A DNA stretch of 64,000 bases from Corallococcus macrosporus DSM 14697 (GTDB lineage: Bacteria; Myxococcota; Myxococcia; Myxococcales; Myxococcaceae), in contig NZ_CP022203.1 of NCBI RefSeq assembly GCF_002305895.1, positions 3,698,501 through 3,762,500 on the forward strand, given 5' to 3'. The notes beneath the pieces are model-generated. The model saw only the letters and a list, made by a program, of their open reading frames with translations, was not told the origin of the DNA and made no database searches. A program made the position numbers and the translations under genes. Below, in pieces: positions 26,932 to 37,246 of this stretch (the stretch's first letter is position 1; every line of letters starts with the position of its first letter).

Positions 26932-29900
26932 ATGTCCGCTTTTCGCATGACGTCCAGGCTGCTTGGCGCGCTGCTGCTGTCCGCGAGCACGCTCCACGCC
27001 GCCCCTGCGAGCGCCGCCGCGCCCGCGCCCTCGCCTGCACCCGCGTCCACGCCTGTCCTCGTGCCCAACGGCACCTTCGAGCTGGCGGGAGGCTCCGGCT
27101 CGCTCCCCGCGTTCTGGAAGGCCCAGGGGCAGGGGAAGGTGTCCGGCAGCGCGGCGGCGAAGGTGGAGGGGAAGCGGGGCCTCGCCATCGAGAACCCGGT
27201 GGGCGGCGCGGAGACGACCGTCGAGTCCGAGGCGATGAAGCTCCAGGTGGGCCAGCTCTACCGGCTCAGCGCCTGGGTCCGCACGCGCGGCGTGCAGGCG
27301 GACCCCCAGGCGCGCTACCCCACCGCGCACGGCGCCTGCCTGTCGATGAAGAGCTTCCCCTTCACCAACTGCTCGCCCGCGCCCGCGACGGAGGCGGGGG
27401 GCCGCGCGTCGGTGCTCTTCTTCGCCACCCAGTCCACGGACCGGGTGCAGCTCCACCTGGGCCGCAATGGCAAGGCCACGGGCACCGCGTGGTTCGACGA
27501 CGTGCGCGTGGAGAGGGTGGAGGACATCACCGCCTACATCCCCATGGAGACGGTGCGCTGGGCGGGCAAGGGCTTCCGCTACGACGAGGGCGGTTGGATC
27601 TTCGTCCACATCGAGGGCGAGCCCTACGAGCGGGGCCACCAGTTCGGCCAGCTCGTGCCCCAGGAGATCGTCCGCTACATCGAGAAGCTGGGCATCGAAA
27701 AGGACAAGACGGACGCGAGCAAGGGGTGGAACCACCAGCGCCTGCTCGCGGACGCGCTCTTCCTGCGCAAGTACGACGCGGAGTTCCTGGAGGAGATGAA
27801 GGGCATCGCGGACGGCGCGAACAAGGCCGGCGCGAAGTTCAAGGACCGCGAGCTGGACCTGCTGGACATCGTCACCCTCAACTCCGCCGTGGACGCGGGG
27901 CAGCTCGCGGAGGCGAACCGCGCCACGGCCACGCCGCTCACCGGCCGTACCTTCCTCAAGGCGGAGGAGGAGGCCGCGCGCGCAGGGAAGGGCGACCACT
28001 GCTCCTCCTTCGTGGCCACGAAGTCCGCCACCCCGGATGGCCGCGCCATCATGGGGCAGATCTTCATGTGGAGCGGCTACACCGGCGTGCACTGGGACGT
28101 GGTGCTGGACGTCCAGCCCACCAAGGGCCACCGCTTCGTGATGCAGACCTTCCCCGGCGGCATCCACAGCGGCGCGGACTGGTACGTCAATGCCTCGGGG
28201 CTCGTCATCGGCGAGACGACGGTGGGGCAGTCGCCGTTCGACATGAACGGCTCGCCGCAGAGCAACCGCATCCGCAAGGCCGCGCAGTACGCGTCGTCCA
28301 TCGACGACGTGGCCCGCATCATGAAGGACGGCAACAACGGCCTCTACACCAACGACTGGACGCTCGCGGACGCGAAGACGGACGAGGGCGCGTGCCTCCT
28401 GTTGGGGACGAAGAAGACGCGCCTGTGGCGCACCGGCGGCAAGGGCCAGGCCGCGGACACGCCGGGCAACCTCAAGGACTTCATCTGGGCCAACAACAAC
28501 AACCGGGACCTGGAGGTGCGCAAGGAGTACGTGCCCAACCCGGACAACGCCCCGGTGGACCTGGCCTTCAACACCTGGAACCGCGACATCGCCTTCCAGG
28601 AGTACTACGCGAAGTACGGCAAGAAGGGCTTCGACCTGGATGCCGCCATCCGGATGCTGGCCTCCAGCCCCATCAACCGGCCGCACGCCTGTGACGGCAA
28701 GGTCACCACGTCGGAGATGGCCCAGAAGCTGATGTTCCTGGCCCACTACGGCAAGACGACGCTGCGCGAGAAGATGGTGGGCGGCCGGTGGATTCCCGAC
28801 CTGCCCGGCGCCACGCCACACCTGTCCCTGGGCTATACGGCCTTCAGCCCCATCGTCGTGGCGGACAAGCTCAAGGCGGCCCACAAGACATGGAAGGCGC
28901 CCCAGGAGCCCGCCACGCTCAAGCGGGACGTGTCGAAGGTGAAGGACGTCTTCGTCTTCGACCGGAGCCTGCTCTGGGCCAACACCCTGTTCCCGAAGAC
29001 GGATGGGGACAACTGGCTGGTCAGCGGCACCGCCGCGTACTGGAAGCTGCTCAAGGCGCTGCCCGCGGACGGTGGGACGTCGGAGAAGGCCTTCGAGTAC
29101 CAGCGCGACGCCCTGGCGGACCTCAACGCGAAGTACCTCTTCACCACCTCGCGCGAGGCGGACCTGGTCCCGGTGAACGCGAAGACGGACTACGGCCGCT
29201 ATGGCGCCTACCTGCTGCCTCGCATCAAGGGCACCTTCCTGCTGCACCAGCTCCGGCTGCACCTGGGCAACGCCGGGTTCTCCAAGGCGATGAAGTTCCT
29301 GCACGGCCGCTACGCCAACAAGGACGTCACCACGGCGGACTTCAAGCGGGCGGTGCTGGAGGCCACCGGCCGCGACGTGGGGCTCCTCGTCTCGCAGTGG
29401 GTGGAGCAGACGGGGCTGCCGCAGCCGCGCATCCGCGCCACCGCCGCGCAGGTGAAGGACGGCTACGAGGTGACGCTGAAGGTGGAGCAGCCCGGCCCGC
29501 GCCCGTGGCACTTCGTCACGCTGGTGGAGGTCCGCACGGCGAAGGGCGCCACGCTGGAGCGCGTGGAGGTGAAGGGGCTCAGCGAGACGTTCACCTTCCG
29601 CACGGCCGAGGCACCTGTCCGCGTGGTGTTCAACGCGGCCAATGACCTCCCGGTGCCTCGCGAGCGCTTCCAGACGCTGACGAACCAGCTCGACGCCTGG
29701 GAGCGGCTCCTGCTGGTCCACGGCACCGCGCGCCAGACGGAGTCCATGCGCACGCTGGCGCTGGGCTACCGCGAGGTGCTGGCGGACGCGTTCGTGGAGT
29801 ACCTGCTGCCCCTCAAGCCGGACGCGGAGGTGACGGACGCGGAGCTGGCGGACCGGGACCTCATCCTCTTCGGCGGCGCGGAGGACCACGCGCTGATTGC

Positions 29901-30246
29901 CCGGCTGATGGACGAGAAGAAGCTGCCCGTGGAGCTGGGCCGGCGCTACTTCCGCTGGCAGGGCAAGACGTACGGGCGCCCGGACGACGGCCTGGCCCTG
30001 GCGCTGCCGAACCCGTGGAACCCGAAGCGCTCGCTCTACCTGTACCTGGCCAACAGCGGGCTCCAGCTCTGGCACATGACGCGCACGTATCACCGCGGCA
30101 TGCCGGGCTGGGCGCTGTTCCGGGGCGCGGCGGTGAGCGCCAAGGGCTTCCATGATGGGGAGGCGTTGGCGCAGGACGTCACGGTGACGCCGCCAGCGCC
30201 CCAGGCCCCGGTGCCCGCGCCGGTGCTGGGGAAGCCGCAGCCCTAG
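26932..30246 (+). CDS. Secreted C45-type Ntn-hydrolase fused to M1-peptidase-like C-terminal region
   Basis: The 1104-aa protein has a Sec signal (LLLSASTLHAAPASAAA). A CBM-like beta-sandwich follows (VPNGTFELAGGSGSLPAFW ... LSAWVRT, about 40-210). Next is a peptidase-C45/acyltransferase-type Ntn-hydrolase (GHQFGQLVPQEI, nucleophile Cys357 in GDHCSSFVATKSATPDGR, IGETTVGQSPF). From about 750 on there is a region like the C-terminal part of M1 aminopeptidases (LPRIKGTFLLHQLRLHLGN, DFKRAVLEATGRDVGLLVSQWVEQTGLP) without the HExxH centre. The first part probably hydrolyses an amide, after self-cleavage before Cys357. The start is supported by GGGAG. Confidence 0.78.
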   Translation: MSAFRMTSRLLGALLLSASTLHAAPASAAAPAPSPAPASTPVLVPNGTFELAGGSGSLPAFWKAQGQGKVSGSAAAKVEGKRGLAIENPVGGAETTVESEAMKLQVGQLYRLSAWVRTRGVQADPQARYPTAHGACLSMKSFPFTNCSPAPATEAGGRASVLFFATQSTDRVQLHLGRNGKATGTAWFDDVRVERVEDITAYIPMETVRWAGKGFRYDEGGWIFVHIEGEPYERGHQFGQLVPQEIVRYIEKLGIEKDKTDASKGWNHQRLLADALFLRKYDAEFLEEMKGIADGANKAGAKFKDRELDLLDIVTLNSAVDAGQLAEANRATATPLTGRTFLKAEEEAARAGKGDHCSSFVATKSATPDGRAIMGQIFMWSGYTGVHWDVVLDVQPTKGHRFVMQTFPGGIHSGADWYVNASGLVIGETTVGQSPFDMNGSPQSNRIRKAAQYASSIDDVARIMKDGNNGLYTNDWTLADAKTDEGACLLLGTKKTRLWRTGGKGQAADTPGNLKDFIWANNNNRDLEVRKEYVPNPDNAPVDLAFNTWNRDIAFQEYYAKYGKKGFDLDAAIRMLASSPINRPHACDGKVTTSEMAQKLMFLAHYGKTTLREKMVGGRWIPDLPGATPHLSLGYTAFSPIVVADKLKAAHKTWKAPQEPATLKRDVSKVKDVFVFDRSLLWANTLFPKTDGDNWLVSGTAAYWKLLKALPADGGTSEKAFEYQRDALADLNAKYLFTTSREADLVPVNAKTDYGRYGAYLLPRIKGTFLLHQLRLHLGNAGFSKAMKFLHGRYANKDVTTADFKRAVLEATGRDVGLLVSQWVEQTGLPQPRIRATAAQVKDGYEVTLKVEQPGPRPWHFVTLVEVRTAKGATLERVEVKGLSETFTFRTAEAPVRVVFNAANDLPVPRERFQTLTNQLDAWERLLLVHGTARQTESMRTLALGYREVLADAFVEYLLPLKPDAEVTDAELADRDLILFGGAEDHALIARLMDEKKLPVELGRRYFRWQGKTYGRPDDGLALALPNPWNPKRSLYLYLANSGLQLWHMTRTYHRGMPGWALFRGAAVSAKGFHDGEALAQDVTVTPPAPQAPVPAPVLGKPQP

Positions 30247-30261
30247 CGCACGCTCCGAGAG

Positions 30262-30293
30262 GGCCCCGCCGCGCGGAAGGTGCGGCGGGGGCC
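30262..30293 (+). terminator. Hairpin terminator
   Basis: GGCCCCGCCGC pairs with GCGGCGGGGGCC (one bulged G) across a 9-base loop, just after the Ntn-hydrolase stop. It lies over an alternative upstream ATG (30280) of the next gene, which argues against that start. Confidence 0.55.
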
Positions 30294-30402
30294 TCCCCAT
30301 GGAATAGGGGCCGGGCCCAGGTGTTTTTCCTGCCTGCCCGGAGGGACGACGACCCTCCGCGTCTGGCAGCATTCGCCGCCCCACATTTCTCTCGGAGCCT
30401 CA

Positions 30403-32532
30403 TTGAGCCCCCTGAAGACCTTCTCCCGCCGTGCCTGGGCCCGCAGCGCCCTGGGCACCCTGCTCCTCACCGGCTGTGCCACCACGCAGCAGCCGGCGCC
30501 CTCGGATGACGCGCCCCCGCCGGCGGTGCCCGCCTCGACGTCGGGGACCGCCGCGAAGGCGGCCTCCACGGAGGCCGTGCGCTCGCTGGGCGTGGAGCTG
30601 AAGCACCTGGACCGCGGCGTCCGGCCGCAGGACGACTTCTATACCTTCGTCAACGGCAACTGGCTGAAGACGACGTCCATCCCCGCGGACCGCGCCCGGT
30701 ACGGCACCTTCATCGAGCTGGCGGACAAGGCCGAGCTGGCCATGCGCGCCATCATCGAGGAGTCCGCCGCGGCCAAGGAGCGCCACCCGGGCTCCACCGC
30801 GCAGAAGGTGGGTGACCTCTACAACAGCTTCATGGACACCCAGCGGATCGAGTCGCTGGGCCTGAAGCCGGTGAACGACGAGCTGGCGCGCGTGAAGGCC
30901 GTGAAGGGCGCGGACGCGCTGCCGGAGCTGTTCGCCACGCTGCTGCGCGAGGGCGTGCCGGTGCCCTTCGGCATCTTCGTGGGCCAGGACCAGAAGCAGG
31001 CCACGCGCTACATCGTCTACGCCACGCAGCTCGGACTGGGCCTGCCGGACCGGGACTACTACACCAAGCAGGAGCCGCGCTTCGTCGAGGTCCGCGCCGC
31101 GTACGTGGCCTACATCGAGAAGCTGCTCACGCTGGCCGGTGAGAAGGACGCGAAGAAGGCCGCCCAGGACGTCATGGCCTTCGAGACGGCGCTGGCCGCG
31201 AAGCAGTGGGACCGGACGCGCAACCGCGACCGGGAGAAGACGTACAACCTCAAGAGCGTCGCGGAGCTGGACGCGCTGACGCCGGGCTTCTCGTGGGGCC
31301 GCTTCCTGAAGGCGTCCGGCGCGGAGGCCACGCCCGCGGTCATCGCCCGCCAGCCGGACTACCTGGAGGCCATGAGCGGGCTGCTGAAGTCCACGCCGCT
31401 GCCGGTCATCAAGAGCTACCTGGCCTTCAAGGTGCTGGACACCCGCGCGCCGCTGCTCAGCAGCGCCTTCGAGCAGGCGAACTTCGAGTTCCGCGGCAAG
31501 ACGCTCCAGGGCCTGGAGGAGAACCGCCCGCGTTGGAAGCGCGGCGTGGCCCAGGTGAACAATGTGGTGGGCGAGGCCGTGGGCCAGCTCTACGTGGAGC
31601 GCCACTTCAGCCCCGACTCCAAGAAGCGCATGCAGGAGCTGGTGGCCAACCTGCGCGAGGCCTTCCGCAAGGGCATCGACGGGCTGGACTGGATGAGCCC
31701 CGCCACCAAGGCGCAGGCCCAGGCGAAGCTGGCGAAGTTCGGCGTGAAGATTGGCTACCCGGACAAGTGGCGGGACTACTCGCCCCTGGACATCGTCGCG
31801 GGAGACCTGGTGGGCAACGTCCGCCGGGGCGAGCTGTTCGAGCACCAGCGCGCGGTGGGCAAGCTGGGCAAGCCCATTGACCGCGAGGAGTGGGGCATGA
31901 CGCCGCAGACGGTGAATGCCTACTACAGCTCCACGATGAACGAGATTGTCTTCCCGGCCGCCATCCTGCAGCCGCCGTTCTTCAACCCGGAGGCGGACGA
32001 CGCGACGAACTACGGCGCCATCGGCGGCGTCATCGGCCACGAGTTCAGCCACGGCTTCGACGACCAGGGCAGCCGCTCCGACGGCGACGGCAACCTGCGC
32101 GACTGGTGGACGCCCGAGGACAAGACGGGCTTCGAGCAGCGCACCACCATGCTGGTGGAGCAGTACAACGGCTTCAGCCCGCTGGAGGCCATGAGCGTCA
32201 ACGGCAAGCTCACGCTGGGGGAGAACATCGGCGACCTGAGCGGCCTCACCGTGGCGTACCAGGCCTACAAGCTGTCCACCCAGGGCCAGACGCCGCCCGT
32301 CATCGACGGCTTCACCGGGGACCAGCGCTTCTTCCTGGGCTGGGGGCAGATCTGGCGCGGCCTGTACCGGGATGATGCCATGCGGCAGATGCTGCTGACG
32401 GACCCCCACTCGCCGCCGCAGTACCGCGTCAACGGCGTGGTGCGGAACATGCCCGAGTTCTACGAGGCCTTCGGCGTGAAGGAGGGCGACCAGGGCTGGC
32501 TGCCGCCCGAGCAACGCGTCAAGATCTGGTAG
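30403..32532 (+). CDS. M13-family (neprilysin/PepO-like) zinc metallopeptidase lipoprotein
   Basis: The protein is 709 aa from a TTG start with GGAG six bases upstream. This start gives a proper lipoprotein leader (RSALGTLLLTGC). The N-terminal half is the M13_N domain (RPQDDFYTFVNGNWLK). The catalytic half has NAYYSSTMNEIVFPAAILQP, the zinc motif HEFSH (His546, Glu547, His550), the third ligand Glu607 in LGENIGDLSGL, and the C-terminal DPHSPPQYRVNG. It degrades peptides in the periplasm or at the cell surface; myxobacteria use such enzymes in predation and development. It follows the Ntn-hydrolase gene after a hairpin. Confidence 0.92.
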   Translation: MSPLKTFSRRAWARSALGTLLLTGCATTQQPAPSDDAPPPAVPASTSGTAAKAASTEAVRSLGVELKHLDRGVRPQDDFYTFVNGNWLKTTSIPADRARYGTFIELADKAELAMRAIIEESAAAKERHPGSTAQKVGDLYNSFMDTQRIESLGLKPVNDELARVKAVKGADALPELFATLLREGVPVPFGIFVGQDQKQATRYIVYATQLGLGLPDRDYYTKQEPRFVEVRAAYVAYIEKLLTLAGEKDAKKAAQDVMAFETALAAKQWDRTRNRDREKTYNLKSVAELDALTPGFSWGRFLKASGAEATPAVIARQPDYLEAMSGLLKSTPLPVIKSYLAFKVLDTRAPLLSSAFEQANFEFRGKTLQGLEENRPRWKRGVAQVNNVVGEAVGQLYVERHFSPDSKKRMQELVANLREAFRKGIDGLDWMSPATKAQAQAKLAKFGVKIGYPDKWRDYSPLDIVAGDLVGNVRRGELFEHQRAVGKLGKPIDREEWGMTPQTVNAYYSSTMNEIVFPAAILQPPFFNPEADDATNYGAIGGVIGHEFSHGFDDQGSRSDGDGNLRDWWTPEDKTGFEQRTTMLVEQYNGFSPLEAMSVNGKLTLGENIGDLSGLTVAYQAYKLSTQGQTPPVIDGFTGDQRFFLGWGQIWRGLYRDDAMRQMLLTDPHSPPQYRVNGVVRNMPEFYEAFGVKEGDQGWLPPEQRVKIW

Positions 32533-32585
32533 CCGCTCGGTACGGGGCCGGTGGACAGCGGCCACGGACTGTCTAGGCTGGAGGG

Positions 32586-32807
32586 GTGAACGCGCTCCTC
32601 CTCCGGCTCGTCTGTGGCCTGCTGTTCTCCGTGCTGGTGTTGGGGGCCATCGTGAGGCCCCCCGACAACTTCGGCCAGGGGCTGGGGATGCTGCTCCCGG
32701 CGGTGATGCTGTTGGGCGTGGCCCTCAAGGGGCCACGCCGCTCCATCATCCCCAAGCGCCGGGGCTCGGGCGCGGCGCCCAGGCAGGTGGAGCCGCCCGG
32801 GCCCTGA
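32586..32807 (+). CDS. Small two-helix membrane protein
   Basis: The 73-aa product is read from a GTG with GGAGG immediately upstream. Two hydrophobic segments (LVCGLLFSVLVLGAIV and LGMLLPAVMLLGVAL) are followed by a basic, proline-rich tail, so it should insert in the inner membrane. There are only 53 bases between the M13 peptidase stop and this start, so co-transcription is possible. No family is recognised. Confidence 0.55.
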   Translation: MNALLLRLVCGLLFSVLVLGAIVRPPDNFGQGLGMLLPAVMLLGVALKGPRRSIIPKRRGSGAAPRQVEPPGP

Positions 32808-32810
32808 GCC

Positions 32811-34448
<1,638 letters not shown>

Positions 34449-34643
34449 ACCCCCAGGCGTAGCGCCAATGCGGCCTCCCTGGGTAGCTGGAACGCGCTGG
34501 GGGAGAAAACCTCCCCGCATGGGAGCTACAAGTCCCTTCACTCCTGAAACAGCCTGATACACGGGCGGGGGAGGGGGGCTGCCGAGGGTTGCCTGGTCGT
34601 CAGCCCGGGTGGCGGACAACTCGCGGAGCCGCCAGGTTGTGAG

Positions 34644-36008
34644 ATGCTGTGTTCCCCCGTGGCCGCCATCTCCGCTCAAGTTCCGCTTCTCGTCATCATG
34701 GGTCTGCTCGCCACCTCCGCGCGCGCGGCGGAGCCGTCCGCCGTGGAGCTGCGGGCGCGCGAGGACCTGGACCGGCAGCTCCAGGCGATGGTGAAGAAGA
34801 CGCCACCGCCGGAGATTGTCATCTCCTTCGAAGGGCTCCCCGGCGCCGGCACGTCACGGGGCTACAAGCTGGTGGAGGCGGACTTCCTCGTCAACGGCCA
34901 GCCCCTGGCCATCCCCGGCGTGGACAAGCTCAACGGCCCGGGGCTGCACCGGCTCGCGGTGCTCACGGTGGAGGAGGGCTCCTACACGCTCGTCTCCCAC
35001 GTCACCTACGCCAACGAGTCGTGGAACCTCTTCAGCGAGGAGAGCGGCTTCCTCTGGAAGCTGACGGCGTCGGTGACGGTGCAGGTGCAGCGCGGTCTGC
35101 GGGCGCGGGTGCGGGTGCTCCCCGCCATCAACCCCACCGCGCCGGACCCCCGGCTGAAGCTGAAGCTGTCACACGACGTGGTGGCGGAGATGACGGCCGC
35201 GCCCGCGGACGTGGCCATTCCCGAGGTCCCGGACGCGGGCTCGCCCGTGGCCGCGGTGGCCCAGGCGCCCGCGAAGCCGCCGCCTCCGCCCGTGACGGCG
35301 CCTGTCGCGCCGCCGCCCGTCACCGCGCCGGTGAAGACGGTGGAGGCGCCGGAGCAGGGGCCGGTGGCGCCCGCGAAGCTGCTGCTCAAGGTGCTCGCGG
35401 GGCGGCGGCCCGCCGCGGCCACCGTGTACGTGAAGTCCGCCTCGGGAGCGCCGCAGCGGGTGGTGATGGACCGCAAGGCGCGCAAGCCGGTGGAGCTCAT
35501 GCTGCCGCCCGGCGAGTACCGGCTGGACGTCCTGTCCCAGGGCTACCTGGCGCAGTCGCGGAAGGTGACGCTCTCCCGGGAGGCGGCGCCCACCGTGTCC
35601 TTCACCCTGGCGAAGGCGCCGGTGAAGAAGTCGCAGAAGGTCCGCGTGAAGAAGGAGCTCGTGGTGCTGCCACGCGCGCCGCGCTTCGCGGAGCGGCAGG
35701 CGGCGCCGCGCAAGGGGTCGACGGCGGGGCTGGCCCTGCTGGTGGACATGTTCGTGCGGGATGAAAGCCTCCGGCTCCGCATCGAAGGCCACACCGACAA
35801 CAAGGAGCGCCCCGCCGCGGCGGCTCGCAAGGCGCTGTCCGAGGCCCGCGCCAACGCCGTGGCCAAGGCCCTGGTCGACGCGGGGCTGGAGGCGTCGCGC
35901 ATCGACACCGTGGGCCTGGGGGACTCCCGGCCCAAGGCGCCGAACCTGTTGCCCCGCGGGCGCGAGCTCAACCGCCGCGTGGAGTTCGTGCTGCTGCGCG
36001 CGAAGTAG
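34644..36008 (+). CDS. Periplasmic OmpA/MotB-domain protein
   Basis: The 454-aa protein has a signal sequence ([17 protein letters not shown]). It has a beta-rich N-terminal domain (about 55-190), a proline-rich linker (about 205-250), a PEGA-like beta domain ([23 protein letters not shown] pieces near 290-330) and a C-terminal OmpA domain. The last has the peptidoglycan-binding [25 protein letters not shown] and [13 protein letters not shown]. It probably anchors or organises the envelope by binding diaminopimelate. A GTG three codons on is an alternative start. It is divergent from fumarase. Confidence 0.8.
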   Translation: MLCSPVAAISAQVPLLVIMGLLATSARAAEPSAVELRAREDLDRQLQAMVKKTPPPEIVISFEGLPGAGTSRGYKLVEADFLVNGQPLAIPGVDKLNGPGLHRLAVLTVEEGSYTLVSHVTYANESWNLFSEESGFLWKLTASVTVQVQRGLRARVRVLPAINPTAPDPRLKLKLSHDVVAEMTAAPADVAIPEVPDAGSPVAAVAQAPAKPPPPPVTAPVAPPPVTAPVKTVEAPEQGPVAPAKLLLKVLAGRRPAAATVYVKSASGAPQRVVMDRKARKPVELMLPPGEYRLDVLSQGYLAQSRKVTLSREAAPTVSFTLAKAPVKKSQKVRVKKELVVLPRAPRFAERQAAPRKGSTAGLALLVDMFVRDESLRLRIEGHTDNKERPAAAARKALSEARANAVAKALVDAGLEASRIDTVGLGDSRPKAPNLLPRGRELNRRVEFVLLRAK

Positions 36009-36041
36009 GGCGGGCCGGCGGCGGTCCCGGGCCAGGGACGC

Positions 36042-36785
36042 TCAGCGCCGGGCTGTCCGCGCGGGCTTCACGAGGTACCGGCCCGTCTTCCGGTCCACCG
36101 AGGTGGCGGGGACGCGCCGCGTCTCCTCGAACTGGAGGTAGGCCGGCTGGAGGCTCTGCCAGAACGCGGCGAGCGGCGCGTCCGGTGCCAGCCGCTCCGC
36201 CAGCGCGGCCATGCCGGCCGCGTCGAGCCGGCGAGGGAAGATGTGGATGGGCACGTCGCGCCGCGTCTTCGCTCGGGTGTCCAGCGTCATGAGGTACAGC
36301 TCTTCGATGGGGCCGTCCTCGATGGCGATGCAGCCGATGCTCACGCAGTCGCCGTGGACGTAGATGTCACCGCCCAGCGACACCCCGGCCACCTGGTGGA
36401 AGCGGTCCGCCGCGTTGGGGTAGCTGACGCGCATGGACAGGTGGTAGCTGCTCATCGGGTTGAAGAGGTCGATGGTGTAGAACCCCTCCGGCACCTGGAG
36501 GTCCCCCTGCCGCCGCTTGGGGCCCAGCTCGCCGGAGGCGGCGCAGAAGGGATACGTCCGCACCTTCACCAGGGGACCGGCGCGCGTGCCCGCCCAGACC
36601 TCCAGCTCGCGCTCGTGTTTGAAGGCGCGCAGGTAGAGCTGTTCGGGAGGCCAGGCCACGCCCGCCTTGCTGAAGAGCGCGGCGACCTGCTTTTCACGCG
36701 CCTTGCGCGCCGCGGCGACCCGGTCCGCGGCGTGCGAGGCGGGGGCCAACAGGAATACCCACAGGGCGATGGCGAGGAATCTCAT
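36042..36785 (-). CDS. YafK/DpaA-like L,D-transpeptidase-fold protein
   Basis: The 247-aa protein has a signal peptide (FLAIALWVFLLAPASHA). The YkuD-type catalytic block IYVHGDCVSIGCIAIED has His144 and Cys152. RRQGDLQVPEGFYTIDLFNPMSSYHLSMRVSYPN is also typical of the YafK branch. In E. coli YafK (DpaA) acts as an amidase releasing Braun lipoprotein from peptidoglycan; other YkuD proteins form 3-3 crosslinks. Periplasmic cell-wall remodelling is expected. It is convergent with the OmpA-domain gene, which also concerns peptidoglycan. Confidence 0.88.
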   Translation of the reverse strand: MRFLAIALWVFLLAPASHAADRVAAARKAREKQVAALFSKAGVAWPPEQLYLRAFKHERELEVWAGTRAGPLVKVRTYPFCAASGELGPKRRQGDLQVPEGFYTIDLFNPMSSYHLSMRVSYPNAADRFHQVAGVSLGGDIYVHGDCVSIGCIAIEDGPIEELYLMTLDTRAKTRRDVPIHIFPRRLDAAGMAALAERLAPDAPLAAFWQSLQPAYLQFEETRRVPATSVDRKTGRYLVKPARTARR

Positions 36786-36883
36786 GGGACGGCGGCCTCC
36801 TGACGGCGACCTCCGGTCAGCGGACCGGCGGTGCCCCGAGCGTAGCGCCCGGGGCCGGGAGGCTCCAACCCGCCCGAGGGGTG

Positions 36884-37246
36884 CTACGCCGCGAGCGGCG
36901 CCAGCTTCTGCACCTGCTCCAGCAGGCGCTCAAGAGAGAAGGGCTTCTTGAGGAACCCCGCCCAGTCGTAGTCGGGCGGCCGCACCGACGGGTCGATGGC
37001 GCTCATGATGAGCACAGGCAGTGACGCGAACTCCTCCATGCCGCGGATGGCCTGGATGGTCTCGAAGCCATTCATCACCGGCATCATGACGTCGATGATG
37101 GCCAGGTCCGGGCGCGCGTCCTTCAGGCAGTCAATGGCCTCCCGGCCATTCGCGCAGGTGACGACCCGGTAGCCCTCGTCCTCGAGGATGGACTTCACCG
37201 CCTCTGCGATGTCCATTTCGTCGTCGACGACCAGAACCGTCTTCAT
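36884..37246 (-). CDS. Single-domain response regulator (CheY-like)
   Basis: The 120-aa receiver domain has Asp8/Asp9, phospho-acceptor Asp52 (LAIIDVMMPVMNG), Ser83 in LIMSAI and Lys in GFLKKPFS. There is no output domain, so it must act on a partner protein. GGAGG six bases upstream and a 4-base ATGA overlap with the KaiC-like gene fix the start. It is the last gene of a kinase / KaiC-like ATPase / receiver operon. Confidence 0.92.
   Translation of the reverse strand: MKTVLVVDDEMDIAEAVKSILEDEGYRVVTCANGREAIDCLKDARPDLAIIDVMMPVMNGFETIQAIRGMEEFASLPVLIMSAIDPSVRPPDYDWAGFLKKPFSLERLLEQVQKLAPLAA

Noticed and set aside
26875-30384. A 1169-codon minus-strand frame opposite the Ntn-hydrolase fusion
   Set aside because: It is another antisense shadow with repetitive Arg/His/Glu composition. 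The plus strand has a signal peptide and recognisable catalytic motifs.
30280-30402. ATG start at 30280 for the M13 peptidase
   Set aside because: It lies within the terminator hairpin of the preceding gene and would bury the lipoprotein signal. TTG 30403 has a proper ribosome-binding site and leader.
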